This document shows positions 16,882-25,999 of a stretch of 64,000 nt of DNA, piece after piece. Every line of letters starts with the position of its first letter. Position 1 is the stretch's first letter. The stretch covers positions 1 to 64,000 of the forward strand of contig NZ_CAADXO010000080.1 in the NCBI RefSeq assembly GCF_900753045.1, written 5' to 3'. Below the pieces are notes generated by a model. The model was not told where the DNA came from, searched no databases, and worked only from the letters and a program-made list of their open reading frames with translations. A program made the position numbers and the translations under genes. The stretch comes from an uncultured Phascolarctobacterium sp. Its GTDB lineage: Bacteria; Bacillota; Negativicutes; Acidaminococcales; Acidaminococcaceae.

Positions 16882-18384
16882 TTAATCCTCCGGATGCAGC
16901 TTAATGCAGGACGCACGCACAGCCCTGTGCCAGCCGCGCAGCAGATGATTACGCTTTTCTTCATCCATATCGGGCATAAAGGTCTGCTCAATAACGTGAT
17001 TGCCCTTAATCATTTCCTTGTCATCCCAATAGCCTACTGCCAGACCAGCAAGATAAGCAGCGCCCATAGCCGTTGTTTCAATGCAGCTCGGGCGTTCCAC
17101 CTTAACATTGATGATGTCCGCCTGCGTCTGCATCAGGAAGCTGTTGGCACAAGCACCGCCGTCAACCTGCAGCGAGCTCAGCTTAATACCGCTGTCCTCC
17201 TCCATAGCCTTCAGCACATCGTACACCTGATAGGCAATAGCTTCGAGCGTTGCACGCACAATGTGATTACGGTTAACACCGCGCGTCAGGCCGACAATCG
17301 CACCGCGCGCATATTGGTTCCAATGCGGAGCACCCAAGCCTACAAAAGCAGGCACCATGTAGCAGCCGTTGGAATCGGGTACAGATTTCGCCATAGCCTC
17401 GGATTCGGCAGCATTGCGAATCAGGCCCAGCTCATCACGCAGCCATTGGATAGCAGCGCCGGCAACGAAAATAGAGCCTTCCAGCGCATATTCTACCTTG
17501 CCGTCTACACCCCAGGCAATAGTCGTAACAAGACCGTTTTTGCTGTCTACAGGCTTTTCGCCGGTATTCATCAGCATAAAACCACCCGTTCCATAGGTGT
17601 TTTTTGCTTCGCCGGGTGCAAAGCAGGTCTGTCCGAACAGCGCACATTGCTGATCGCCTGCAGCGCCGGCGATAGGAATAGATGCCTCAAACAGCTTGGC
17701 ATCGGTGGAACCGTATACGCAGCTGGAGGGCTTAACCTCCGGCAGCATCTGACGAGGAATGCCCAAAACCGTCAGAATTTCTTCATCCCACTGCAGAGTA
17801 TGAATATTAAACATCAATGTACGGGAAGCATTAGAATAATCCGTAACATGAACCTTGCCGCCGGTCAGCTTCCAGATAATCCAGCTGTCGATAGTACCGA
17901 ACAACAGCTGGCCTGCTTCCGCACGCTCGCGTGCATGAGGTACGTTTTCCAAAATCCAGTGCAGCTTGGTACCGGAAAAATAAGCATCCAGAACCAGGCC
18001 TGTCTTTTCGCGGAACATATTGGCATAGCCACGGATTTTCAGTAAATCACAGTATTCTGCGGTACGACGGCACTGCCAGACAATCGCCTTGCAGATGGGA
18101 CGACCGGTGTTCTTATCCCAGACTACGGTAGTTTCGCGCTGGTTCGTAATACCGATACCGGCAATATCAGCCGGAGTAACATCCAGCTTGCTCATTGCCT
18201 CGTACATCAGGCCTACCTGGGTAGCCCAGATTTCCTCGGCATCGTGCTCCACCCAGCCTGCCTGCGGATAATACTGCGTAAACTCCTTTTGCGCTACGCT
18301 GCGGATTTCTCCCTGCTGATCAAATAAAATACAGCGGCAGCTGGTAGTTCCCAAATCCAGCGCCATGATATATTTATTTTTCAT
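16882..18384 (-). CDS. glpK: Glycerol kinase
   Basis: A 500-residue FGGY-family kinase making sn-glycerol 3-phosphate. The N-terminus ALDLGTTSCRC is the phosphate-1 motif; GITNQRETTVVWD, the substrate region VEHDAEEIW and the C-terminal QVDGGACANSFLMQ are diagnostic. I start at the ATG at 18384 (MKNKYIMALDLG); an upstream in-frame codon would add residues not found in the family. No glpF or glpD is next to it, but a glycerophosphodiesterase lies at 21.8 kb. Confidence 0.97.
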   Translation of the reverse strand: MKNKYIMALDLGTTSCRCILFDQQGEIRSVAQKEFTQYYPQAGWVEHDAEEIWATQVGLMYEAMSKLDVTPADIAGIGITNQRETTVVWDKNTGRPICKAIVWQCRRTAEYCDLLKIRGYANMFREKTGLVLDAYFSGTKLHWILENVPHARERAEAGQLLFGTIDSWIIWKLTGGKVHVTDYSNASRTLMFNIHTLQWDEEILTVLGIPRQMLPEVKPSSCVYGSTDAKLFEASIPIAGAAGDQQCALFGQTCFAPGEAKNTYGTGGFMLMNTGEKPVDSKNGLVTTIAWGVDGKVEYALEGSIFVAGAAIQWLRDELGLIRNAAESEAMAKSVPDSNGCYMVPAFVGLGAPHWNQYARGAIVGLTRGVNRNHIVRATLEAIAYQVYDVLKAMEEDSGIKLSSLQVDGGACANSFLMQTQADIINVKVERPSCIETTAMGAAYLAGLAVGYWDDKEMIKGNHVIEQTFMPDMDEEKRNHLLRGWHRAVRASCIKLHPED

Positions 18385-18430
18385 GCTTTCACGACCTTTC
18401 CTTGATATTTTTAAGTATAACACAAAACAT

Positions 18431-18457
18431 AAGGAGCCGCCACTTTCGTAGCAGCTC
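18431..18457 (-). terminator. Hairpin between dctM and glpK
   Basis: Stem AGGAGC/GCTCCT with internal GC pairs, followed on the minus strand by TTATGTTTT. It could end the TRAP transcript before the glpK promoter. Confidence 0.5.
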
Positions 18458-18484
18458 CTGAAAAAGCATATTTAATTATGTTAT

Positions 18485-18647
18485 GTACGTTTGGAAAACC
18501 TGATGAAGTATACGGCGTCTTATCGCACGTCCGCAAACCTTCGCCAAAGACGTGGGAGAAGGTGACGGAGACGAAGAAGGGTGACGACGGCGTACTTCCA
18601 GTACGTCTAGGAACCCTGATGAAGTATACGGCGCCTTATCGCACGTC
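18485..18647. repeat. Pair of direct repeats downstream of dctM
   Basis: Two copies of a roughly 47-bp sequence at 18485-18531 and 18601-18647. The inner 32 bp (18499-18530 and 18615-18646) differ at one position; the outer part has several mismatches. The 70-bp spacer is purine-rich with GACGAAGAAGG and an inverted GTACTTCCAGTAC. The second copy ends one base before the dctM stop codon. It resembles an interspersed non-coding repeat. Confidence 0.8.
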
Positions 18648-19925
18648 TTACAAATTAGGTAAGAACATTACCAACCCCGGAACATAGGTGACAATAAGTA
18701 ATGCTACAAGCAGTGCAACAATAAACGGCCAAACTTCCTTGAAGAATTCGCCGAGCGGCGTTTCCGTTATCGCACAAACCGTAAACATCATCGAACCGAA
18801 TGGTGGCGTCAGACCGCCAATCATAATGTTGACAATGCAGATAATACCGAAGTGTACCGGGTCAACACCCAGCTTGGTTACAACAGGAACCAGCAGCGGA
18901 GCCAGAATAATCAGCGCAGCGCCGCCCTCTAAGAACATACCAAGAATCAGCAGCAGGATATTTACCAGCATAAGCATCATGTACGGATTGCGGGTAAAGT
19001 CAAGCATTGCGGAGGTGATATGCTGCGGAATACGCTCCCAGTTCAGATAATAGCCAAAGAAAGAAGCTGCTACGATAATCAGTACAACGGAGCTGGTACC
19101 GTAAATAGTTTCCTTCATAATCGGCCATGCGTATTCCCACTTCAGCTCCTTGTAGATGAAGGCACCTACCAGGATGCAATAAACTACTGCTACAGCGCCT
19201 GCCTCGGACGGAGTGAACATACCCATACGCAGGCCGGCGATAATACCGAAGGGAAAAAGCAGCGCCCAGATAGATTCCTTGAGCTGAACCATGATTTCGC
19301 CGAAGGTAGCAGCCTTTTCACGCGAAGGCTTATAGCCACGCTTCTTGGAAACAATGGCAACAACAATCATCATAGATACTGCCATGAGAATACCGGGAAC
19401 ATAGCCTGCCATAAACATTTTGGTTACGGATACACTGGCAATCAATGCATAAATAATCAGGTTAATTCCGGGAGGAATAACAGGCGTACTTGCGGAGGAC
19501 GCAGCTGTAACCGCAGCACTGAAGGCTCTGCCATAACCGCGCTTTTCCATTTCCGGAACCAGCATTTTACTCTGCATAGCAGCGTCAGCGTTAGCACTGC
19601 CGGAAACACCGCCCATCAGCAGGCTGAGCAGTACGTTAACCTGAGCCAGACCGCCGGTCATATGTCCCATGAGCACATCGGTGAATTTCATCAGCTTATC
19701 GCTGATGCCGGCATAGTTCATGATGGAGCCTGCCATAATAAAGAAGGGAATTGCCAGCAACGGGAAGGACTGCGTGCTGGTAATAATGCGTTGGAATACC
19801 AGATGCGCCGGAGAAGTTGCATCCAAAAAGGTAAAGTAGGAAATCGTTGCGCCGAACAGTGCGTAAGCGATTGGAATACTGGAAAAATAAAGCACAAAAA
19901 CAATGATGACGGGCAAATAAGCCAT
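18648..19925 (-). CDS. dctM: TRAP transporter large permease subunit (DctM-type)
   Basis: A 425-residue membrane protein with the DctM hallmarks: FFIMAGSIMNYAGISDKLM near residue 65, LLMGGVSGSANADAA near 105 and SASTPVIPPGINLIIY near 150. It forms the transport channel of a Na+-driven, binding-protein-dependent importer for C4-dicarboxylates or related acids. The start codon overlaps the dctQ stop by one base (TAATG), so the two membrane subunits are coupled. Substrate is inferred only from the family. Confidence 0.95.
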   Translation of the reverse strand: MAYLPVIIVFVLYFSSIPIAYALFGATISYFTFLDATSPAHLVFQRIITSTQSFPLLAIPFFIMAGSIMNYAGISDKLMKFTDVLMGHMTGGLAQVNVLLSLLMGGVSGSANADAAMQSKMLVPEMEKRGYGRAFSAAVTAASSASTPVIPPGINLIIYALIASVSVTKMFMAGYVPGILMAVSMMIVVAIVSKKRGYKPSREKAATFGEIMVQLKESIWALLFPFGIIAGLRMGMFTPSEAGAVAVVYCILVGAFIYKELKWEYAWPIMKETIYGTSSVVLIIVAASFFGYYLNWERIPQHITSAMLDFTRNPYMMLMLVNILLLILGMFLEGGAALIILAPLLVPVVTKLGVDPVHFGIICIVNIMIGGLTPPFGSMMFTVCAITETPLGEFFKEVWPFIVALLVALLIVTYVPGLVMFLPNL

Positions 19926-20407
19926 TATTTTTCCTCCTTTCCGGAACCGGTAACATCCTGCCAGACAAATTTAATAGAATACACGGTCATGAGTACAAAC
20001 GCAATCAGTACGGAAGCACTGATATAAACGGAAGAAATACCCAATACCGGGGTCATTTTCGTATAGGATTTGGAAATATAGATAACAGAAAGATAAGACA
20101 TGTAGCCATTGAGCGCTACAAGAATAACGTCGGTAATCAGGCCGATAGCCTTTTGCATACCTTGGGGCATTCTTTTAACGATGATATCAACGCCAACGTG
20201 ACCGCGATGCTTGAATACGGCAACAGCGCCGATGAATACCGACCAGACAAAACAGCCGGTAGCAACTTCTTCAGACCAAACAAGGCCGGAGTTAAAAACA
20301 TAACGCAGAACAATATTGATGACAACAAGGATAGTAGTGATGCTGATGAAAAATGCAGCAACTAAATCTTCCAGATTATTTAGCACGAAGCTCAGGTTTT
20401 TACCCAA
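19925..20407 (-). CDS. dctQ: TRAP transporter small permease subunit (DctQ-type)
   Basis: A 160-residue four-helix membrane protein with the DctQ segment LRYVFNSGLVWSEEVATGCFVW and HVGVDIIVKRMP. I choose a TTG start at 20407 because GGAGGT lies 7 nt upstream and the next residues KNLSFVLNNLEDL match the family N-terminus; an upstream frame extension has no ribosome binding site. It follows dctP after a 121-nt gap with a strong hairpin. Confidence 0.9.
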   Translation of the reverse strand: MGKNLSFVLNNLEDLVAAFFISITTILVVINIVLRYVFNSGLVWSEEVATGCFVWSVFIGAVAVFKHRGHVGVDIIVKRMPQGMQKAIGLITDVILVALNGYMSYLSVIYISKSYTKMTPVLGISSVYISASVLIAFVLMTVYSIKFVWQDVTGSGKEEK

Positions 20408-20447
20408 AATTTTACCTCCATTTTTTATAGTAATACTTATGCAAAGG

Positions 20448-20485
20448 AAGGAGCTGTCACGCCGCATGCAGCGTGGTAGCTCCTT
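20448..20485 (-). other. Intercistronic hairpin between dctP and dctQ
   Basis: A long stem AAGGAGCT..CACGC/GCGTG..AGCTCCTT with a small internal mismatch and a 9-nt loop. It lacks a T tract, so partial termination or 3'-end protection, giving more binding protein than permease, is likely. Confidence 0.65.
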
Positions 20486-20528
20486 AATGTTTCATTATAA
20501 CTGTTTAGTAATGTTGAAAATCTGCAGC

Positions 20529-21563
20529 TTATTTTGCAGCGCGGATTTTTGCCAGCTCAGCTTTCAGCTTTTCATAGATACCGGGAGTTGCGCCTTCTTT
20601 TTCTTCCATCTGTTTGAATACAGGCTCGGTAGCTTTTTCGAAAGCAGCATGGTCAACATCGTTGAATTTAACGCCCTTGCTTTCCAGTTCCTTATAAACC
20701 TTGTTATAGGATTCGGTGGAAATCTTGGTCATTTCTTTACCGCCGTAAGCAAATTCTTCAGCAACAATCTTCTGGTCTTCCGGAGACAGGCTGTTGAATA
20801 CTTTGGTGGAAATGTATACGCCGCAGGTACCCAGGAAATGCTTGGTAGTAGCTACGTTTTTAACGTGCTCATAGCATTTGGTACCGATGTTGGTGAATTC
20901 GGAGCCTTCCAGACCGTCTACAACACCTTGGGAAACGCCGGACAGAGTTTCGGAGAACGGCAGGCTGGTAGCGGTAGCGCCCATAGCATTGATGGTGTCA
21001 ATGAACAGCTTGCTGCCGGGAGTACGCAGCTTCAGACCTTTCATATCTTCCGGTTTGGTGATAACTTTGTTAGTCATAACATTACGGAAGCCGAAGATGT
21101 AGTCCAGAGCCAGAACCTTAATGCCTTTTTCTTCAGCTTTCTTTTCCATGTCCTTAACCAACGGAGTTTCAATCATCTTCTCATATTCGTCATATGTTTG
21201 ATACAGCATAGGGCCAACCAAAGGTTTGAAATCAGGTACATAGTCGCCCAGATAAGACGGGTCTTCTACAGAAATAAAGTTAGCACCGTTAGCAACCTGC
21301 TCCAGACCATCCTTGTAGCAAGCCAGCTGGTTTTGACCAAAGCATTGAATTTCTACACGGCCATTGGTTTTCTTGTTAATACGCTCAGCAACCAATTCCA
21401 TGGATTTGTACAGCTGCTCATCGGGAGAAAATACATGGCTCAGCTTCAAAACAACCTTTTTGTCAGAACCTGCTGCCTTTTCATCCTTTTTGTCAGAACC
21501 GCCGCAACCGGTCAGCGCCAACATCATAACAGACATTAACAGAAGAGCTACGATCTTTTTCAT
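20529..21563 (-). CDS. dctP: TRAP transporter substrate-binding lipoprotein (DctP-type)
   Basis: A 344-residue DctP-family protein. The signal ends in a lipobox LTGC, so it is membrane-tethered. The family core GLKLRTPGSKLFIDTINAMGATATSLPFSE contains the conserved arginine that binds the substrate carboxylate. The ATG at 21563 is chosen because AGGAGG lies 6 nt upstream; an ATG at 21569 touches that sequence. First gene of a dctPQM operon with its own promoter. Confidence 0.94.
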   Translation of the reverse strand: MKKIVALLLMSVMMLALTGCGGSDKKDEKAAGSDKKVVLKLSHVFSPDEQLYKSMELVAERINKKTNGRVEIQCFGQNQLACYKDGLEQVANGANFISVEDPSYLGDYVPDFKPLVGPMLYQTYDEYEKMIETPLVKDMEKKAEEKGIKVLALDYIFGFRNVMTNKVITKPEDMKGLKLRTPGSKLFIDTINAMGATATSLPFSETLSGVSQGVVDGLEGSEFTNIGTKCYEHVKNVATTKHFLGTCGVYISTKVFNSLSPEDQKIVAEEFAYGGKEMTKISTESYNKVYKELESKGVKFNDVDHAAFEKATEPVFKQMEEKEGATPGIYEKLKAELAKIRAAK

Positions 21564-21639
21564 GTTCATCCTCCTAAATCCCTTGTTGAATTTTGTTGAA
21601 ATTTAATGTAATAGAGATTCCCGTTTTGAATCTGATACC

Positions 21640-21668
21640 ATATTAACAGAGTGACACAGAATTGTCAA
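21640..21668 (-). promoter_or_regulatory. Promoter of the dctPQM operon
   Basis: Minus strand TTGACA (21663-21668), 17-nt spacer, TAATAT (21640-21645), about 75 nt upstream of dctP. Confidence 0.8.
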
Positions 21669-21818
21669 TAATTTTACGCATATTTAGCAAATGTACTTGC
21701 AGTCTAGCTTTTGGCCGTTTTTTATCCCTATTGGTCTTATTGTGTCCCACTTGTTTTTTCGCTTATCTTATGCTAAGATAGTGTTGAACATTATTGAAAA
21801 TTTCAAGGAGGAATAGAA

Positions 21819-22547
21819 ATGGTTCAAATTTTTGCGCACCGCGGCTTCAGCGGCTATTATCCTGAAAATACTATGCTTGCTTTCCAAAAGGTAGCAGAAG
21901 AAACTGTTGCTGACGGCATTGAACTGGATATCCAGCTCACCAAAGACGGCGAAATCGTTATCATGCATGACGAAATGCTCGACCGCACCACTAACGGCAG
22001 CGGCTGGCTGAAGGACCATACCCTGGAAGAGCTGAAAATGCTTTCTGTAGGCGTTAATGTCAAAGGCTTCTTCCCCCGCCAAACCATTCCTACATTACGC
22101 GAATATTTCACCTGGCTGAAAACCACCAAGCTGATTACCAACATCGAGCTCAAAACCAGCTATTTCGAATATGAAGGCATTGAAGAAAAGCTCATTGCTA
22201 TGGTCAAGGAATTCGGTCTGGAAGACCAGATCTGGTATTCTTCCTTCAATCATTACACTGTTGCCAGAATCAAAAAACTGATGCCGGAAGCAAAATGCGG
22301 TCTTTTAACCGACACCTGGCTGATGAACATCGGTGAATACGCTGCTTCCCAAGGCGCTGCAAGCGTAAATGCACGCACCTACTTCTGTGCCAAGGAAGGT
22401 GTTGCTGCTGAGCTGCACGCACACAACATCGCTCTGCAGGCATGGACTCCTAACGATGCCGAAATGATGCAGGATCTGGTTGATGCAGGTGTTGACGTTC
22501 TGATTACCAATTATCCTGACATTGCCGCAAAGGTTTTAGGCAGATAA
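21819..22547 (+). CDS. ugpQ: Glycerophosphodiester phosphodiesterase
   Basis: A 242-residue cytosolic-type GDPD (no signal peptide). The active-site start is FAHRGFSGYYPENT, with ELDIQLTKDGEIVIMHDEMLDRTTNG carrying the Ca2+/Mg2+ ligands and second catalytic histidine. It cleaves glycerophosphodiesters to glycerol 3-phosphate and an alcohol. AAGGAGG precedes the ATG. It lies 48 nt upstream of a LacI-type regulator on the same strand, and within 4 kb of glpK, suggesting shared glycerophospholipid salvage. Confidence 0.95.
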   Translation: MVQIFAHRGFSGYYPENTMLAFQKVAEETVADGIELDIQLTKDGEIVIMHDEMLDRTTNGSGWLKDHTLEELKMLSVGVNVKGFFPRQTIPTLREYFTWLKTTKLITNIELKTSYFEYEGIEEKLIAMVKEFGLEDQIWYSSFNHYTVARIKKLMPEAKCGLLTDTWLMNIGEYAASQGAASVNARTYFCAKEGVAAELHAHNIALQAWTPNDAEMMQDLVDAGVDVLITNYPDIAAKVLGR

Positions 22548-22595
22548 TTTATCTCAGCCACCCTATACATAATTAAATCAGAAAGGATTGTGTTT

Positions 22596-23663
22596 ATGCC
22601 TAAGAAGGTTACCCTGAAGGATATTGCTGCCAAGGCAGGTCTTTCGCCTGCCAGCGTGTCGATGATTCTCAACAGGCGCAGTATTGAACGTTTCAACGCG
22701 GAAACTGTTGAACAGGTCTACGCTATCGCCGCTGAGCTCGGCTATAAAAGCAGCAAGGAAAAAGCCTACGCCCTCGTCAGGCCCTCAGATACACTGATCA
22801 TTATTATCTGTCCTTCATTATTCAATCCTTTCTATACTACTATTATCCAGGGTATTGAAATCGCTGCCCGTAAGCAAGGCTTTGTCACCTCCGTCCGCAC
22901 CACCTATTGGGATACGGATACGGAGAAATTTATCATGGAGCAGGCCCGCAAATTCAACGTTGCAGGTGTCATCTTCGCCATGATTCCCCAACAGCCGCAG
23001 CTGGCGTACCAGCTCAGCAAATATCTGCCCGTTGTTGCCATCGGTGACAGACGCAGTGATTTGGAGCTTGCTACCGTAGACATGAACAACTTTACCGCAG
23101 GCCAGCTCATCGGCAAACATCTTACGGATTTGGGACATAAGCAGGTTGCCTATCTTTCTACAACTCTCAACGACCAGCACACCTCACGTGTGCGCCGCTA
23201 TCAAGGTCTGGAGGATGCATGCAAGGCAGCAGGTGCCAAGCTTGCCCTGTTTACCCGAGAGATTACTTCTGACTACGAGCTTTCGCACGTTGAAGTAGAA
23301 TACAGTACAGGCTATGAGCTTGCCAAACGCTGTCTTGAAGCGGAGCCGGAAACCACAGCCATGGTCGCTATCAACGATATGGTTGCCTACGGTGCATATA
23401 ATGCAATTATCGACAGAGGCCTGAGGATTCCCGAGGATATCAGCCTTTGTGGTTTCGATAACATTTTCCCCTCGCATCTGCGCGGCATCAGCCTCACAAC
23501 TATCGACAACTCGCTGACAGAGTGCGGCAAAAGCGCCTTCAAGCTGTTGCAGGAGGAAATAGCCAGCTACGAGCACCACGGTAAATTTGAGCCTATTACT
23601 CATGTAGAATACAAATGCCGTCTTGTAGCCCGCTCCAGCAGCGGCACTGCTCCCAAGCGTTGA
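22596..23663 (+). CDS. LacI-family transcriptional regulator
   Basis: A 355-residue regulator. Residues 4-25 form the LacI helix-turn-helix (VTLKDIAAKAGLSPASVSMIL), followed by the hinge and a periplasmic-binding-protein-like effector domain with GYELAKRCLE and IPEDISLCGFDN. I start at the ATG at 22596, 8 nt after GAAAGGA; the GTG at 22590 is less likely. It probably senses a sugar or polyol and may control the upstream diesterase or the azlCD genes downstream. Confidence 0.93.
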   Translation: MPKKVTLKDIAAKAGLSPASVSMILNRRSIERFNAETVEQVYAIAAELGYKSSKEKAYALVRPSDTLIIIICPSLFNPFYTTIIQGIEIAARKQGFVTSVRTTYWDTDTEKFIMEQARKFNVAGVIFAMIPQQPQLAYQLSKYLPVVAIGDRRSDLELATVDMNNFTAGQLIGKHLTDLGHKQVAYLSTTLNDQHTSRVRRYQGLEDACKAAGAKLALFTREITSDYELSHVEVEYSTGYELAKRCLEAEPETTAMVAINDMVAYGAYNAIIDRGLRIPEDISLCGFDNIFPSHLRGISLTTIDNSLTECGKSAFKLLQEEIASYEHHGKFEPITHVEYKCRLVARSSSGTAPKR

Positions 23664-23688
23664 CAATTACCGCAGGATACTGTACAAT
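23660..23688 (+). promoter_or_regulatory. Promoter of azlCD
   Basis: TTGACA (23660-23665) overlaps the stop codon of the LacI gene; 17-nt spacer; TACAAT (23683-23688). Confidence 0.75.
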
Positions 23689-23735
23689 AAGGCCTACATA
23701 GTTTCTATGAATTCAAGAATTGTGCAGGTTTAATT

Positions 23736-24431
23736 ATGAACAACAAATATAGTAAAGCATTCAAAGCTGCTTTTCCACTAACGCTGCCAATTTGCGCAGC
23801 GTTTCTTTTTTTAGGCATTTCTTATGGCTTTTACATCTGCAGCAAGGGCTTTTCGCCCTGGTACCCATTTTTTACCAGTGCTCTCGTCTTTGCCGGCAGC
23901 ATGGAATTCGTTCTGGTCACAATGCTGCTGAGCCCTTTCAATCCGCTGTACTGCTTTTTTATGGCACTGATGATTAACTCTCGCCATCTTTTCTATGGCT
24001 TAAGCATGCTCGAAAAGTATAAAAATACAGGCTTAAAGAAATTTTATCTGATCTTCGGTATGTGCGACGAATCCTTCGCCATCAACTGCAATACCGTTAT
24101 CCCCGAAGGCATCGACAAGGGCTGCTTTATGGTCTGCGTAAATCTGCTGAACCAAATCTACTGGGTAGCAGGTGCAACCATCGGCGGTCTGCTGGGCAAC
24201 AGCCTACAAATCAATACCAAAGGCCTGGACTTTGCCCTCGTCGCTCTTTTTACGGCAATTTTCGTCAGCCAGTGGCAAGCGACAGAAAATCACACTCCTG
24301 CTGTTTTAGGCATTGTCATTCCGTTGGTTTGCCTTGTACTCATCGGTCCGCAAAGCTTTATTCCGCCGGCTATGCTGCTTCTGCTGCTGGTATTTATCAC
24401 TGCCTATTACAAAGGAGGCATTAAATTATGA
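23736..24431 (+). CDS. azlC: AzlC family branched-chain amino acid exporter, large subunit
   Basis: A 231-residue membrane protein with the AzlC pattern: FLGISYGFYICSKGFSPWYPFFTSALVFAGSMEFV near the N-terminus and MALMINSRHLFYGLSMLEKY in the middle, then MCDESFAI. AzlC and AzlD together export branched-chain amino acids. The azlD start overlaps the azlC stop by 4 nt (ATGA type). The ribosome binding site is weak. Confidence 0.93.
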   Translation: MNNKYSKAFKAAFPLTLPICAAFLFLGISYGFYICSKGFSPWYPFFTSALVFAGSMEFVLVTMLLSPFNPLYCFFMALMINSRHLFYGLSMLEKYKNTGLKKFYLIFGMCDESFAINCNTVIPEGIDKGCFMVCVNLLNQIYWVAGATIGGLLGNSLQINTKGLDFALVALFTAIFVSQWQATENHTPAVLGIVIPLVCLVLIGPQSFIPPAMLLLLLVFITAYYKGGIKL

Positions 24432-24757
24432 CCTTTACCGAACAAATCATAACCATTGCCGCCGTTGTCGCAGGCACGATGTTAACCCGCTTTCTGCCCT
24501 TCATCCTGTTTCCGGCAAATAAAAAAACGCCGCCATTAGTAGCGTTTTTAGGTAAAATGCTGCCTGCTGCTGTTATGGGCATGCTTGTTGTCTACTCCCT
24601 CAAGGATACGCAAATTATAACCGGCAGTCATGGTGCTCCCGAAGCTATCGCCGTAGCGCTGACAGTTATCCTGCAGGCAACACTGCGTAATCTGCTGCTG
24701 ACGATAGCAGCAGGCACTATAGGCTATATGCTGCTGGTGCAATATGTCTTTATGTGA
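24428..24757 (+). CDS. azlD: AzlD family branched-chain amino acid exporter, small subunit
   Basis: A 109-residue protein with three to four hydrophobic helices. TRFLPFILFP near residue 20 and LGKMLPAAVMGMLVVYSLKD are AzlD hallmarks. It is translationally coupled to azlC, with AAAGGAGG 9 nt before its ATG, and is followed by a strong terminator. Confidence 0.92.
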   Translation: MTFTEQIITIAAVVAGTMLTRFLPFILFPANKKTPPLVAFLGKMLPAAVMGMLVVYSLKDTQIITGSHGAPEAIAVALTVILQATLRNLLLTIAAGTIGYMLLVQYVFM

Positions 24758-24778
24758 AAATATTATAGCGTTTAAACC

Positions 24779-24825
24779 AGCGGTAAAAACAGCATTGCAA
24801 TGTTGTTTTCACCGCTTCTTTTTTA
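24779..24825 (+). terminator. Terminator of azlCD
   Basis: Long stem AGCGGT...ACCGCT with inner AAAACA/TGTTTT and CATTG/AATG pairing, then TTCTTTTTT. Confidence 0.9.
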
Positions 24826-24856
24826 TTCAACAATTTTTAGCGCTAAACTAACAAAG

Positions 24857-25954
24857 CTAACATCTACATACTTTAATAACCTGCTTTGCTATATAATATA
24901 TTTTAGGTGCGTTAGTTGTAAGTTCTTTTAGTGTATAGCTAACAAAATCATATTGTATTTTCCCGTTAGTGCCGTTGTTGTTCATCACCTTTTTAATTTC
25001 ATCTCTAGTTGCAGAATTAAGCAGCCTATGCCACCCTATGTCGTATTTGGTGCCAGCCAATATAGCTAGTAGTGTCGCAGCACAATAATTACTTATCATT
25101 ATTCCCTTTACTCTCGCTGCTTGAATTTTATCATAATTACGGTATGCTACAGCTTCGTGTGCAACGCTTCCCTTTCCATGATTCAGATTTTTGCTAATAA
25201 ATACATCATATACATAATTACTGTAGAAGAAACTCTCCGTAATTATGCCCAGCATAGGTTTTTTGCTTTTTAATTCATAGACATTGATAGTATTTTCATC
25301 CACTGCCCAAAAATCTATCGCAGCTTCTTCTCCTCCAAACAGCTCCTTGCCGCTCGCCTTGCTGCCCTCAACTAAGCCTACAGGTAATTGTCTGCCTACT
25401 ATAGCTTCTCTGGTCAATGCTAAAATATTTCTTTTAGCACTCTCTGAATCACACAATAAGTAGGCAACATAGCTTTCTAGCCCCATATTTAACAAGTTTG
25501 CGAGATCTTTTTCTGCTTCTTTTGTAGGCTCATTTGCTACAAAGCTATGAGCAGCTAAATATATTTTAAAATTCTCCTTTAGTGCTTCTAAAGTTGGGGC
25601 AAGCTTAAACCACATAGTGTATTGCTCGCTAAATTTCAAAATTCTATATAAAAACTTTCCCATATATCCATTAGCTGGCTTTCCACCAGAGTAACTAGCA
25701 TTAGTTATGCCTTCTACATCTAGCTCAATTTCTAATTCCGGCTTATTGGTTTTGGCTTTGATAAGCAGGCACCAAGCTTCAAAGCAGGCTCTATCATCTT
25801 GCATAGCAAAAGGCTGCTTGGAAAAGCCCGCCGCTTCTTTTTTTAATTTCATTAACAATTTATTGGGTTCAATATAATCTAACACAATATCTTCGGGAAA
25901 ATTAGCTATTTTGACTCCAATGTAGCATAATATTAATTTTTGTACACCTGTCAT
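24857..25954 (-). CDS. PD-(D/E)XK nuclease-like protein of the WYL locus, copy 1
   Basis: A 365-residue protein with no family I can name. The C-terminal half carries a candidate PD-(D/E)XK site: E183 in REAIVGRQLPVGL, D214 in IDFWAVDEN and E227-L-K229 in INVYELK. A long helical N-terminal half contains AAGFS and MQDDRACFEAWCLLIKAKT. It is paralogous to the protein at 27395-28465 (shared N-terminal GV....FP, FLYRILKF, GRQLPV, FFYSNYVxDVFIS, NHGKG). AGGAGG is 8 nt before the ATG. It lies 45 nt after the beta-CASP gene, in one unit. Nuclease activity is inferred from motifs only. Confidence 0.8.
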   Translation of the reverse strand: MTGVQKLILCYIGVKIANFPEDIVLDYIEPNKLLMKLKKEAAGFSKQPFAMQDDRACFEAWCLLIKAKTNKPELEIELDVEGITNASYSGGKPANGYMGKFLYRILKFSEQYTMWFKLAPTLEALKENFKIYLAAHSFVANEPTKEAEKDLANLLNMGLESYVAYLLCDSESAKRNILALTREAIVGRQLPVGLVEGSKASGKELFGGEEAAIDFWAVDENTINVYELKSKKPMLGIITESFFYSNYVYDVFISKNLNHGKGSVAHEAVAYRNYDKIQAARVKGIMISNYCAATLLAILAGTKYDIGWHRLLNSATRDEIKKVMNNNGTNGKIQYDFVSYTLKELTTNAPKIYYIAKQVIKVCRC

Positions 25955-25999
25955 CTTAAAGTCCTCCTCACATCTCGGTTATCGCTTATTTCTAAGCTC

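Noticed and set aside
24062..24522. Overlapping plus-strand frames inside azlC and azlD
   Set aside because: Arginine-rich out-of-frame translations of the AzlCD genes, which have clear family motifs in the other frames.
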